The position numbers and the translations under genes were made by a program. A stretch of 8,897 nucleotides of DNA from positions 1 through 8,897 of the forward strand of contig SKXF01000455.1 in assembly GCA_007128555.1 (NCBI GenBank), in the 5' to 3' direction. The notes beneath the pieces are model-generated. The model was not told where the DNA came from and did no database searches. It saw nothing but the letters and a program-made list of their open reading frames with translations. Positions 1 to 6,924 of the stretch are shown here, one piece after another (the stretch's first letter is position 1; the number at the start of each line of letters is the position of its first letter). The stretch comes from Clostridia bacterium (GTDB taxonomy: Bacteria > Bacillota_E > SLMV01 > PUMD01).

Positions 1-1040
1 ATCCGGTTCACCTGGATCTGTTTGATGAGCCGAAACATTGGAATGTTGAACACGTCGAACTGGCAGAGCGATGCGACATCCTTGTCATCATACCGGCCAC
101 GGCTAATATCATGGCCAAGGCGGTGGCCGGCATTGCCGATGACTTTCTGAGCACCCTGATCGTGGCCTTTGATGGGCCCAAACTCATGGCCCCGGCCATG
201 AACCATCGAATGTGGGACAATCCCGTCACCGAGCGAAACCGTCGCCAGCTGGAGGCGCTCGGCTTTGTGCTGGTGGAGCCCGATGTTGGACGCCTGGCAT
301 CCGGTGCCGAGGGCAGGGGGAGGCTACCCTCTCCGGAGCTTCTCGAGGAGGAGGTCGCTTCCCTGGCATACGCCGACCACGCCCTTGCGGGAAGGAGGGT
401 CCTGGTGACCGCCGGTCCCACCAGGGAGTATTTCGATCCCGCTCGCTTTCTGTCCAACCCGTCCAGCGGCAAGATGGGCTATGCCCTGGCCCGGGCCGCC
501 CGGGAGAGGGGAGCAGCCGTGGACCTGGTCTCTGGACCCGTGGACCTGCCCTGCCCCCGGGGCGTGTGCCGTCATTCGGTGGTCTCGACCGAGGACATGC
601 TGGGCAAATGCCTGCAGTTGTGGCCACAGACCGACATCCTGTTGATGTCGGCGGCGGTGTCGGAGTACCGACCGGCCCAGTACTGCGAAGACAAGATCAA
701 AAAGACCGGGGAGGGCTTGCCTCCCCTCACATCCACACCCGACATTATCTCGACCCTGAGCCAACAGCGCGAGGAGCCCTTTATCCTGGGCTTCGCAGCT
801 GAGACCGGGCCCGAGGAGGAGGCCTGCGGCAGGGCGCAGGACAAACTTATTCGCAAGGGCATGGACATGATTGCCCTGAATAGGATAGGAGGGGAGCGCG
901 GAGGATTCGGGTCGGATCTGAACCGCGTGGTGCTCATGGATCGCACCGGCAGGGAGCTTCTGCCCATGATGCACAAACGATCCCTTGCTCGTCTCATCGT
1001 CCAGAGGGTGGTGCACAAGACCGGTGAGGGATGCAGATGA
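1..1040 (+). CDS. coaBC: Bifunctional phosphopantothenoylcysteine decarboxylase / phosphopantothenate-cysteine ligase, 5' partial
   Basis: Cytosolic flavoprotein of coenzyme A biosynthesis. CoaB joins 4'-phosphopantothenate to cysteine using CTP, and CoaC decarboxylates the product to 4'-phosphopantetheine. The frame is open from base 3 to the TGA at 1038-1040, giving 345 residues. The family is about 400 long, so roughly 55 N-terminal residues, including the first FMN-binding strand, lie upstream of the window. Numbering from the first full codon, the CoaC part shows the active-site His (H17 in EHVELA), the PATAN flavin segment (31-35) and PAMN with N67. The CoaB part starts near residue 130 with VLVTAGPTRE, SNPSSGK (151-157), AAVSEYRP (217-224), KIKK (231-234), GFAAET (263-268) and FGSDLN (302-307). 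One oddity: the usual ACGD segment reads ASGA, with Ser100 where the reducing cysteine is expected. The ATG at 111 is internal, not the start. priA follows after 13 nt. Confidence 0.96.
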   Translation, partial: PVHLDLFDEPKHWNVEHVELAERCDILVIIPATANIMAKAVAGIADDFLSTLIVAFDGPKLMAPAMNHRMWDNPVTERNRRQLEALGFVLVEPDVGRLASGAEGRGRLPSPELLEEEVASLAYADHALAGRRVLVTAGPTREYFDPARFLSNPSSGKMGYALARAARERGAAVDLVSGPVDLPCPRGVCRHSVVSTEDMLGKCLQLWPQTDILLMSAAVSEYRPAQYCEDKIKKTGEGLPPLTSTPDIISTLSQQREEPFILGFAAETGPEEEACGRAQDKLIRKGMDMIALNRIGGERGGFGSDLNRVVLMDRTGRELLPMMHKRSLARLIVQRVVHKTGEGCR

Positions 1041-1053
1041 CGGGACGTCCGAG

Positions 1054-3285
1054 ATGGAATTTGCCAGTATCATTGTAGATGCGGTGCTGGGGGGTGACGA
1101 GGTGATCTCTCGCTCCCAGGTCTTTGACTACGAGATTCCCGCTTCCCTGCGGGGCCAACTGCAGAGGGGGCACATGGTGAGAGTCCCCTTCGGGCCGCGG
1201 GTTGTCCGGGGGTTTGTTGTTGCCCTCAGGGCCGAGGCTGATTCGGGTTCGGGTCGCGTTCGGAAAATCCGGGACATCGTCTCCGACGCGAAGTACCTGT
1301 CGGAGGACGATCTCGAGCTGGCGGAATGGGTCGCGTCCCAGTACCTGTGCAGCCCGGTACAGGTACTGCGGTCCATGCTGCCGCCCGGTTTTCGCGACCG
1401 CACCGGTCCCCCGACGGTTCGCCGACTCGCATTGGCCGCTGAGGATCTCCGCCTGGCCATAAAGGAGCTCGACGGGGCGAAAAAACAGGCCGCGGCGTTG
1501 ATGGAGGCCGCCCATCTGAAACAGCCCGTGCAGCGCACCCGCCTCGCCCAGCTGGCGGGGGTGAGCACGTCCACGGTGGATGCCCTGGTGAACCGGGGTT
1601 TTTTGCGTTGGGTCGATGTTCGCGACGGAGCGCGCCCCTACGACCAGAGGTACCGGCATGACGCCCCTGAGTCGTTGACCCAGGACCAGTCCAGGGCCCT
1701 GGAGACGCTCCTCCCGGCCGTCGCGGGGGATGGGGGCAGCTTCCTGCTCTATGGCGTCACCAGCAGCGGTAAGACCGAGGTCTACCTCCGCGTGATCGAA
1801 AGGGTATTGGCACGGGGCCGCGGAGCGATCCTGATGGTGCCGGAGATTTCCCTGACGCCCCAGATGGTCGCCCGGGTCAAGGGTCGCCTCGGGGATGGGG
1901 TGGCCGTGCTTCACAGTGCCCTGTCCCAGGGAGAGCGGGCCGGCGAATGGCACAGGTTGTTCTCCGGGGAGGCCCGTGTTGCCCTGGGCCCAAGATCAGC
2001 GGTCTTCGCGCCCATTGCGGACCTCGGGGCCATCATCGTTGACGAGGAGCACGAGAGCACCTACAAGCAGGAGACGGCTCCCCGCTACCACGCCAGGGAC
2101 GTCGCCCTGAAGCGGGCGGACATGGCCGGGGCGACGGTGATCCTGGGTTCTGCCACGCCATGCCTGGAGTCCTATCATGCAACCCAGGTGGGGTCGTGCG
2201 CCATGCTGCAACTGCCGGAGCGCATCGATGCCCGGCCGATGCCCGCGGTTGACGTGGTTGACATGCGCCAGGAGTGGAAACAGGGACATCACAGTATCTT
2301 CAGCCGGCCCCTTCACGAGGCCCTCGAGATGAGACTGGACCGCGGAGAGCAGTCGATCTTATTTTTGAACCAGCGGGGTTATTCTTCCTTTCTCGTTTGT
2401 TCCGACTGTGGGCACACTTTCAAGGGCAGCGACTGCAACGTGACGATGACCTATCACCGGGATGGCGCGACACTGCGCTGCCACTACTGCAATGACCGGA
2501 TGGAGGTCCCGGGGGTCTGTCCAGAATGCAGCGGGCGGGTGGTCCGCCGGGGAGTTGGCACCCAGAAGGTCGAGGCAGCGGCAAGGTCGGCTTTCCCAGG
2601 TGCCCGGATCGCGCGCCTGGATACGGACACGGCGCGGCGCAAGGACGCCAGGAGCGAGATCTATGAACGGTTCTCCCGGGGAGACCTGGACATACTCGTC
2701 GGAACGCAGATGATTGCCAAGGGTTGGGATATCAGGGCCGTGACCCTGGTCGGCGTTGTCGATGCCGACACCGCCCTTCATTTCCCCGATTTTCGCAGCT
2801 CGGAGCGCACCTTCCAGATTCTGACGCAGGTTGCCGGCAGAGCGGGAAGGGGACGGAGGCCGGGCCAGGTGATCATACAGACCACCAGTCCCGACCACCC
2901 GGCGATCACCCGCGCCGCGGAGGGGGACCTGGAGGGTTTTTATGCCCGGGAGCTGGCCGATCGACAGCAGGCCCAGTATCCTCCCTTTGTGGGGCTGGTC
3001 CGCCTGGTCCTGTCGGGAGAGACGGAAGCCATGGTCGAGATGTGGGCCCACGAGGTGCGTCGTCGCCTCGAGGGCAACGTGGCCCCGGAGGGACAGGTCC
3101 GGTTCATGGGACCGGCACCGGCGCCCCTTGATCGACTGCGGGGCCAGTACCGCTGGCACCTGCTGGTCAAGACGCCAGATCTGGATCGCTCCCTTGATGG
3201 GCTCAGGGAAGTGATGCACAATATGCGTATGGGGCGGGAGGATCCCCGCATCATGGTCGATGTGAACCCGGCGCAGATGCTGTGA
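1054..3285 (+). CDS. priA: Primosomal protein N' (replication restart helicase PriA)
   Basis: PriA is a 3'-5' superfamily 2 DNA helicase that recognises stalled or collapsed forks and reloads the replicative helicase. From the ATG at 1054 it is 743 residues, a normal family length. The frame continues upstream to an ATG at 985 inside coaBC, but family N-termini begin close to MEFASIIVDA, so 1054 is preferred although its ribosome binding site is weak. Visible parts are the N-terminal 3'-end-binding domain (about 1-105), a winged-helix region (about 150-200), Walker A GVTSSGKTE (234-242, K240), DEEH (330-333), GSATP (365-369), the helicase C-lobe GTQMIAKG (550-557) and QVAGRAGRG (592-600), then the C-terminal domain. 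The zinc region has C449, C452, C461, C476, C479, C489 and C492. The eighth ligand position, third in order, is Gly458 (GGC at 2425-2427). Gene order coaBC-priA-def-fmt is classical in many bacteria. Confidence 0.97.
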   Translation: MEFASIIVDAVLGGDEVISRSQVFDYEIPASLRGQLQRGHMVRVPFGPRVVRGFVVALRAEADSGSGRVRKIRDIVSDAKYLSEDDLELAEWVASQYLCSPVQVLRSMLPPGFRDRTGPPTVRRLALAAEDLRLAIKELDGAKKQAAALMEAAHLKQPVQRTRLAQLAGVSTSTVDALVNRGFLRWVDVRDGARPYDQRYRHDAPESLTQDQSRALETLLPAVAGDGGSFLLYGVTSSGKTEVYLRVIERVLARGRGAILMVPEISLTPQMVARVKGRLGDGVAVLHSALSQGERAGEWHRLFSGEARVALGPRSAVFAPIADLGAIIVDEEHESTYKQETAPRYHARDVALKRADMAGATVILGSATPCLESYHATQVGSCAMLQLPERIDARPMPAVDVVDMRQEWKQGHHSIFSRPLHEALEMRLDRGEQSILFLNQRGYSSFLVCSDCGHTFKGSDCNVTMTYHRDGATLRCHYCNDRMEVPGVCPECSGRVVRRGVGTQKVEAAARSAFPGARIARLDTDTARRKDARSEIYERFSRGDLDILVGTQMIAKGWDIRAVTLVGVVDADTALHFPDFRSSERTFQILTQVAGRAGRGRRPGQVIIQTTSPDHPAITRAAEGDLEGFYARELADRQQAQYPPFVGLVRLVLSGETEAMVEMWAHEVRRRLEGNVAPEGQVRFMGPAPAPLDRLRGQYRWHLLVKTPDLDRSLDGLREVMHNMRMGREDPRIMVDVNPAQML
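1339..1368. repeat. 10-bp perfect inverted repeat inside priA
   Basis: CAGTACCTGT at 1339-1348 is the exact reverse complement of ACAGGTACTG at 1359-1368, separated by a 10-nt loop. It lies within the priA coding sequence, over residues QYLCSPVQVL, and no T-tract follows. It could fold in the mRNA, but no function is evident. A chance occurrence in 9 kb is not excluded. Confidence 0.5.
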
Positions 3286-3306
3286 TCGTCCCCAGTAGAA
3301 GGTTGT

Positions 3307-3315
3307 GAGGGTGAT
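3307..3315 (+). promoter_or_regulatory. Ribosome binding site deciding the def-fmt start
   Basis: GAGGGTGAT lies 7 nt before the ATG at 3323 and contains GGTGAT, complementary to the 16S rRNA 3' end. An in-frame TAA at 3317-3319 makes 3323 the most upstream possible ATG. The competing ATG at 3362, where a canonical deformylase would begin, has only AGGCGG placed almost against it. The start with a 13-residue extension is therefore favoured. The 37-nt spacer between priA and this gene holds no other recognisable signal. Confidence 0.65.
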
Positions 3316-3322
3316 TTAAAAC

Positions 3323-4768
3323 ATGCAGGTTACGGGCCAGGTAGCACCACCAAGCAGGCGGATGAACGTCGTGACGGTCGGGGACCCCGTCCTCGAGGAA
3401 CCGTCCCAGCCGGTCGCCCGCTTCAACCGCAGTCTCTGGAAGCTGTTAGACAGGATGGTCGCCACCATGTATCACCAGCGGGGCGTCGGCCTGGCCGCGG
3501 TGCAGGTGGGTGTGCCCCAGAGAATCGTCGTCGTCGACTACGGAGAGGGCCTGATGGAACTGGTGAACCCGGAGATCACGCACCGGGCGGGGTCGGAGAA
3601 GGGTTTCGAGGGGTGTCTCAGCGTTCCCGGCTACATGGGAGAGGTCACCCGTCCCACCGAGGTGACCGTGACCGCCCAGGACCGGGAGGGTGACCGTATT
3701 TTTGTTGATGTTGAGGGATGGGCCGCGCGGGTTCTGTGCCACGAGATCGATCACCTGGACGGAAACCTGTTCATCGATCGGAGCGAGGACATCGTGCCGA
3801 TGGCTCCCAGGACCCGTCTCCGGGTCGTGTTCATGGGGACCCCCGAGTTTGCCGCCACTGTGCTTCGCGAGATGATCGGCGCGAACAGCGCCGTTGTCGG
3901 CGCCGTGACCGCGCCGGACCGCCCCGGGGGAAGGGGGCAGAGGCCTGCGCCGTCGCCGGTGAAGACCCTGGCCCTGGCGTCGAGGGTTCCCGTACTGCAG
4001 CCCGAATCCTCTGCCGATCACCCGGATCTCGTGCGCCATCTGACCTGGCTGGAGCCCGACCTCATCGTCACCGCCGCTTACGGGCAAATCCTGAGAAAAG
4101 AGATTCTCGACCTGCCGAGGTTGGGTTGCATCAACGTTCACGCGTCCCTTTTGCCTCGATACCGGGGTGCCGCCCCGATCCAGCGCCTGCTGATGGCTGG
4201 GGAGACCGAGACCGGCGTGACCATCATCAGCATGGACGAGGGGATGGACACGGGGCCCATTTTGCTACAGTGCGCCCTGCCCGTGCTCGAGGAGGACGAT
4301 GCCGGAACACTACACGATCGCCTGGCCGCCCTGGGAGGGGACATGGTGCTCGAGGTCATGGATCGCCTGGCCCGGGGAGAGATCGAGCCTGAGCCGCAGG
4401 ACGATGATCTTGCCACCTACGCCCCGAAGATCAGCCGGGATGAGACCGAGATTGACTGGAGCCGAACCGCCAGGGACATTGTCAACCAGGTCAGGGCCTT
4501 TTCCCCCAGGCCGGGGGCGTGGACCATGTGGAACGGAGATCGGATCAAGATCCTGCTCGCCTCGGAGGATGACGGATCCGGGGGCGCAGGGGAGGTTCTG
4601 ACCGTCGCGCCCGGGGGCATCCGGGTTGGCACGGGGGAGGGGACCTGTGTCCTGGGCCGGATCCAGGTGCCGGGTCGACGGCCGATTCCCGTCGAGGCGT
4701 TTGTCAACGGATACGACATGAAGCCGGGGGAGATCCTGGGGGGCGCCGGGGAGGGAGCCCATGGGTGA
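3323..4768 (+). CDS. def-fmt: Fused peptide deformylase - methionyl-tRNA formyltransferase
   Basis: One uninterrupted 481-residue ORF encodes two complete enzymes that are normally separate. Residues about 14-155 are peptide deformylase, the metal enzyme that removes formyl from nascent N-terminal fMet: motif I GVGLAAVQ (54-61), motif II EGCLS with metal ligand C98, motif III HEIDH (140-144) with catalytic E141. Residues about 165-481 are Met-tRNA(fMet) formyltransferase, which uses 10-formyl-THF: VVFMGTPEFA (168-177), the tRNA-binding loop with PGGRGQRPAPSPVK (201-214), INVHASLLPRYRG with N271 and H273, MDEGMDTGP with D309, and a C-terminal OB-like domain from about 370. All catalytic residues I know for both families are present, with the usual 36-residue H-to-D spacing in Fmt. 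Only about 10 residues separate the domains. The deformylase lacks the longer C-terminal tail common in the family. An internal ATG at 3800 could in principle yield free Fmt. The ORF overlaps the next gene by 8 nt. Confidence 0.95.
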   Translation: MQVTGQVAPPSRRMNVVTVGDPVLEEPSQPVARFNRSLWKLLDRMVATMYHQRGVGLAAVQVGVPQRIVVVDYGEGLMELVNPEITHRAGSEKGFEGCLSVPGYMGEVTRPTEVTVTAQDREGDRIFVDVEGWAARVLCHEIDHLDGNLFIDRSEDIVPMAPRTRLRVVFMGTPEFAATVLREMIGANSAVVGAVTAPDRPGGRGQRPAPSPVKTLALASRVPVLQPESSADHPDLVRHLTWLEPDLIVTAAYGQILRKEILDLPRLGCINVHASLLPRYRGAAPIQRLLMAGETETGVTIISMDEGMDTGPILLQCALPVLEEDDAGTLHDRLAALGGDMVLEVMDRLARGEIEPEPQDDDLATYAPKISRDETEIDWSRTARDIVNQVRAFSPRPGAWTMWNGDRIKILLASEDDGSGGAGEVLTVAPGGIRVGTGEGTCVLGRIQVPGRRPIPVEAFVNGYDMKPGEILGGAGEGAHG

Positions 4769-5582
4769 ACCGGTCACGGGTGGCACCCGGTCCATGAGCC
4801 TGACAGGACGTCCCAAGCGGCTGTTCGTGCAGATGGCCCTGGCAGCAGCGGTTCTCGTGGTTGTAACCGGAAGTGCCCTGCTCTATGCGCTTGTACGACA
4901 CGCGACCGAGGTCAGGGCGGGCATGGTCCTGCTCCTCGAGCTGGGAATCGTCCTTTTCATCCTCGTCGTCGGTGTGACTCTGACAGCGATCGCCTGGCTG
5001 ACCTGGACCGACCGGGGGGTTTCGCCCCCGTTCAGGCGAGCGGTGCAGAGCGTCCTGCTGCTGATTCTGCCCCTGGCCGTTTTCGCGGGAAGGATCCTGG
5101 GCCGATCGAGGGATGATGTCCAGGCCTCTTTCATTGCTGTCACCAACGCCCTGACCGGCAAGGCGGCCGTGAACATCGACCCGTCACAGATCCTTGTCCT
5201 GATCCCAAGGTGCATGCAGCTGGCAGAATGCATCCACAAGGTCAGCCAGGATGTGAACCGCTGCCGCCGCTGCGGGCGATGTCCCCTGGCGAAGATCCTG
5301 GAGGCCACCGACGGGATTGACCTGCCGGTGCATGTTTCCACGGGGGGGACGCAGGCGCGCCGGATCGTTAAGGAGACGCGCCCCGAGGTCATCGTTGCCG
5401 TTGCCTGCGAACGAGAGCTGACCGAGGGGATCCGTGACGTGGGGGGCTTTGCTGTCATCGGTGTTGTCAACCAGCGGCCCCACGGACCGTGCCATAACAC
5501 CGATGTCGACGTTGAGAAGCTGACCGCTACGTTGAAGAGGATCATGGCTGAACCTGAGGAGGTGGATCATGTTCTACTTTGA
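4761..5582 (+). CDS. DUF116 family membrane-anchored cysteine-rich protein
   Basis: Recognised as a DUF116 (PF01976-type) protein of 273 residues; function unknown. Hydrophobic segments at about 23-45, 56-82 and 95-113 predict an N-terminal membrane anchor of two or three helices. A soluble domain follows from about 120. It has a striking cysteine set: C151, C157, C168, C171, C174 (CRRCGRC), C216 (VACERE) and C244 (GPCHNT), with a glycine-rich STGGT turn at 193-197. This spacing suggests bound metal, either Fe-S or zinc, but that is inference. The ATG at 4761 overlaps the end of def-fmt by 8 nt and is preceded by GGGGAGGGAG, a plausible ribosome binding site, so translation is probably coupled. 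A second ATG at 4794 lacks a good site. From memory, DUF116 genes often sit between fmt and the YugP-like peptidase in Clostridia-like genomes, as here. Confidence 0.85.
   Translation: MGEPVTGGTRSMSLTGRPKRLFVQMALAAAVLVVVTGSALLYALVRHATEVRAGMVLLLELGIVLFILVVGVTLTAIAWLTWTDRGVSPPFRRAVQSVLLLILPLAVFAGRILGRSRDDVQASFIAVTNALTGKAAVNIDPSQILVLIPRCMQLAECIHKVSQDVNRCRRCGRCPLAKILEATDGIDLPVHVSTGGTQARRIVKETRPEVIVAVACERELTEGIRDVGGFAVIGVVNQRPHGPCHNTDVDVEKLTATLKRIMAEPEEVDHVLL
5556..5563 (+). promoter_or_regulatory. Strong ribosome binding site for the zinc peptidase gene
   Basis: GAGGAGGT lies 5 nt before the ATG at 5569, inside the last codons of the DUF116 gene. It is the best Shine-Dalgarno match noticed in the window. 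It fixes the start of the peptidase and means the two genes overlap by 14 nt. Confidence 0.75.
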
Positions 5583-6264
5583 CCCGCTCTATTTTATCCT
5601 CATCCTGCCGGCACTGATCCTGGCCACCTGGGCCCAGTCCCGGGTCCGGGGAGCCTATCAGCGGTTCTCCCGGGTCCGCTCTTCCCGGGGGATCTCGGGG
5701 GCCGACGTGGCCCGGGCCATGCTCAGCGAGGCGGGTCTTGGGAGTGTGACGATCGAATACAGTCGGCGGGGGACATTGAGCGACCATTACGACCCCCGGG
5801 ATCAGACCGTGCGGCTGTCCCCGGATGTTCACGATGGACGGACGCTGGCAGCCCTGGGAATCGCTGCCCACGAGGCGGGCCATGCCATGCAGCATGCCAC
5901 GGGCTATATCTGGCTCGGCATGAGGAATGCGATCATCCCGGTCTCGCGGTTCGGGTCGACCCTGGCTTTCCCCCTGTTTTTCATCGGGCTCATCTTTGCC
6001 GGGACGACCGGCGAGCTGCTGATGTCCATAGGGCTGATCCTGTTCGGCTCTGCGCTGGCCTTTCAGATCATCACACTGCCCGTCGAGTACAACGCCTCGG
6101 CCCGGGCCATGGCGGCCCTCACCGAGGGTGGATACATCACGTCCCGGGAGGCCGGGGGCGTCAGGCAGGTCTTAAATGCTGCGGCCCTGACCTACCTGGC
6201 CGCGGCCCTGATGGCCCTGATGCAGTTTATCTACCTGTTCACCATGCAGGGGCGTCGGCGCTAG
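5569..6264 (+). CDS. YugP-like membrane zinc metallopeptidase (Zn_peptidase_2 family)
   Basis: Integral membrane protease of 231 residues, close to the usual size of the Bacillus YugP-like family (PF04298-type). It has an N-terminal hydrophobic helix (about 6-22). The zincin motif HEAGH at 101-105 supplies two zinc ligands and the catalytic E102. EYNAS at 173-177, with E173 the likely third ligand, comes after two hydrophobic stretches (about 131-147 and 150-172). A final hydrophobic segment is at about 205-225. The segment before the active site (YDPRDQTVRLSP, 74-85) is typical of the family. The physiological substrate is not established for these proteins. Membrane placement of the active site suggests cleavage of membrane or membrane-proximal proteins, but that is inference. 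The gene overlaps DUF116 by 14 nt, and its TAG is immediately followed by the ATG of the next gene. Confidence 0.92.
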   Translation: MFYFDPLYFILILPALILATWAQSRVRGAYQRFSRVRSSRGISGADVARAMLSEAGLGSVTIEYSRRGTLSDHYDPRDQTVRLSPDVHDGRTLAALGIAAHEAGHAMQHATGYIWLGMRNAIIPVSRFGSTLAFPLFFIGLIFAGTTGELLMSIGLILFGSALAFQIITLPVEYNASARAMAALTEGGYITSREAGGVRQVLNAAALTYLAAALMALMQFIYLFTMQGRRR

Positions 6265-6924
6265 ATGGGTTTCCTGGTTCTCGTGTTTCTCTGGCTGCTG
6301 GTGCCGGTGGTCTTTGTCTACCTGTTCATATTGCCGTTGAAGCTGATGATCCGGGGCCTGTCGGACCTTGTCTATTTGCCGGTGCAGCTGCTCACGATCG
6401 CTTTCAACCGGCCCCTTCGCAAGAACCACGCCCTGGAGCATGCGACCATCAACGTGCTGGAAAGCCGGTACGGTGCGAGAAACCTCTCGGGCCTGGCCCG
6501 CCCGGATGGGTTTTTGATCAGGGGATGGACCGACAGGGTTTCCCTTGAGATGGCTCTGCGGGAAGCGATCACCAGGCTCAGGGCGAACGAGACCCACCTG
6601 GCCATACACCTCAGGTGTGGCACCAGCCGGGCTGTGGGCAATATCCTGTTCGCCCTGCTCCTCGTGGTGGCCTTCGTGGCGGGCGGAAGGCTGGATCTGT
6701 ACGCGCTGATAGTGGGTGGACTGCTTCTGATGTTGATCTCGCCCTACGTGGGCATCATGGCGCAGAGAAGGCTGACGACGGCGAGCAACATCGATGATGT
6801 CGTGATCACGGGGATCTCACCGGTCTACGATCGCAGGCCTGGGCTTTTCGGGCTGGGGTTTCTCTTGTTCCCCCAACCGCCCGGGGCCTACTTCATCGGC
6901 ACCCGGATTCAGAGGTGGCGATGA
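6265..6924 (+). CDS. DUF6391 family membrane protein
   Basis: A 219-residue membrane protein that I recognise by its NHALEHATINVL segment as DUF6391; function unknown. It has a long hydrophobic N-terminal helix (about 2-27) and a second amphipathic or hydrophobic stretch (about 33-47). HALEH follows at 55-59, then a soluble part to about 123, and two hydrophobic helices (about 125-140 and 144-165). The C-terminal tail ends in an aromatic and glycine-rich stretch. H55, E58 and H59 form an HxxEH pattern, the reverse of the HExxH in the preceding gene. Whether it binds metal is unknown. The start codon directly abuts the stop of the peptidase gene, with only a weak purine-rich site (CAGGGGCG) upstream, so translation probably depends on the upstream gene. 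This implies matched expression and possibly a shared membrane role. Confidence 0.72.
   Translation: MGFLVLVFLWLLVPVVFVYLFILPLKLMIRGLSDLVYLPVQLLTIAFNRPLRKNHALEHATINVLESRYGARNLSGLARPDGFLIRGWTDRVSLEMALREAITRLRANETHLAIHLRCGTSRAVGNILFALLLVVAFVAGGRLDLYALIVGGLLLMLISPYVGIMAQRRLTTASNIDDVVITGISPVYDRRPGLFGLGFLLFPQPPGAYFIGTRIQRWR

Noticed and set aside
985..1053. 23-codon upstream extension of priA inside the coaBC 3' end
   Set aside because: The extension has no similarity to PriA N-termini, whereas the ATG at 1054 gives a family-typical start. The overlap would also be unusually long.
994..1953. 319-codon open frame on the minus strand across priA
   Set aside because: It is a shadow of priA. The composition is unlike a protein, and there are no motifs and no sensible start.
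5638..5680. 11-nt direct repeat TCCCGGGTCCG at the start of the zinc peptidase gene
   Set aside because: It encodes two SRVR segments in a GC-rich coding region. With only two short copies and no flanking signals, it is best explained by codon bias.
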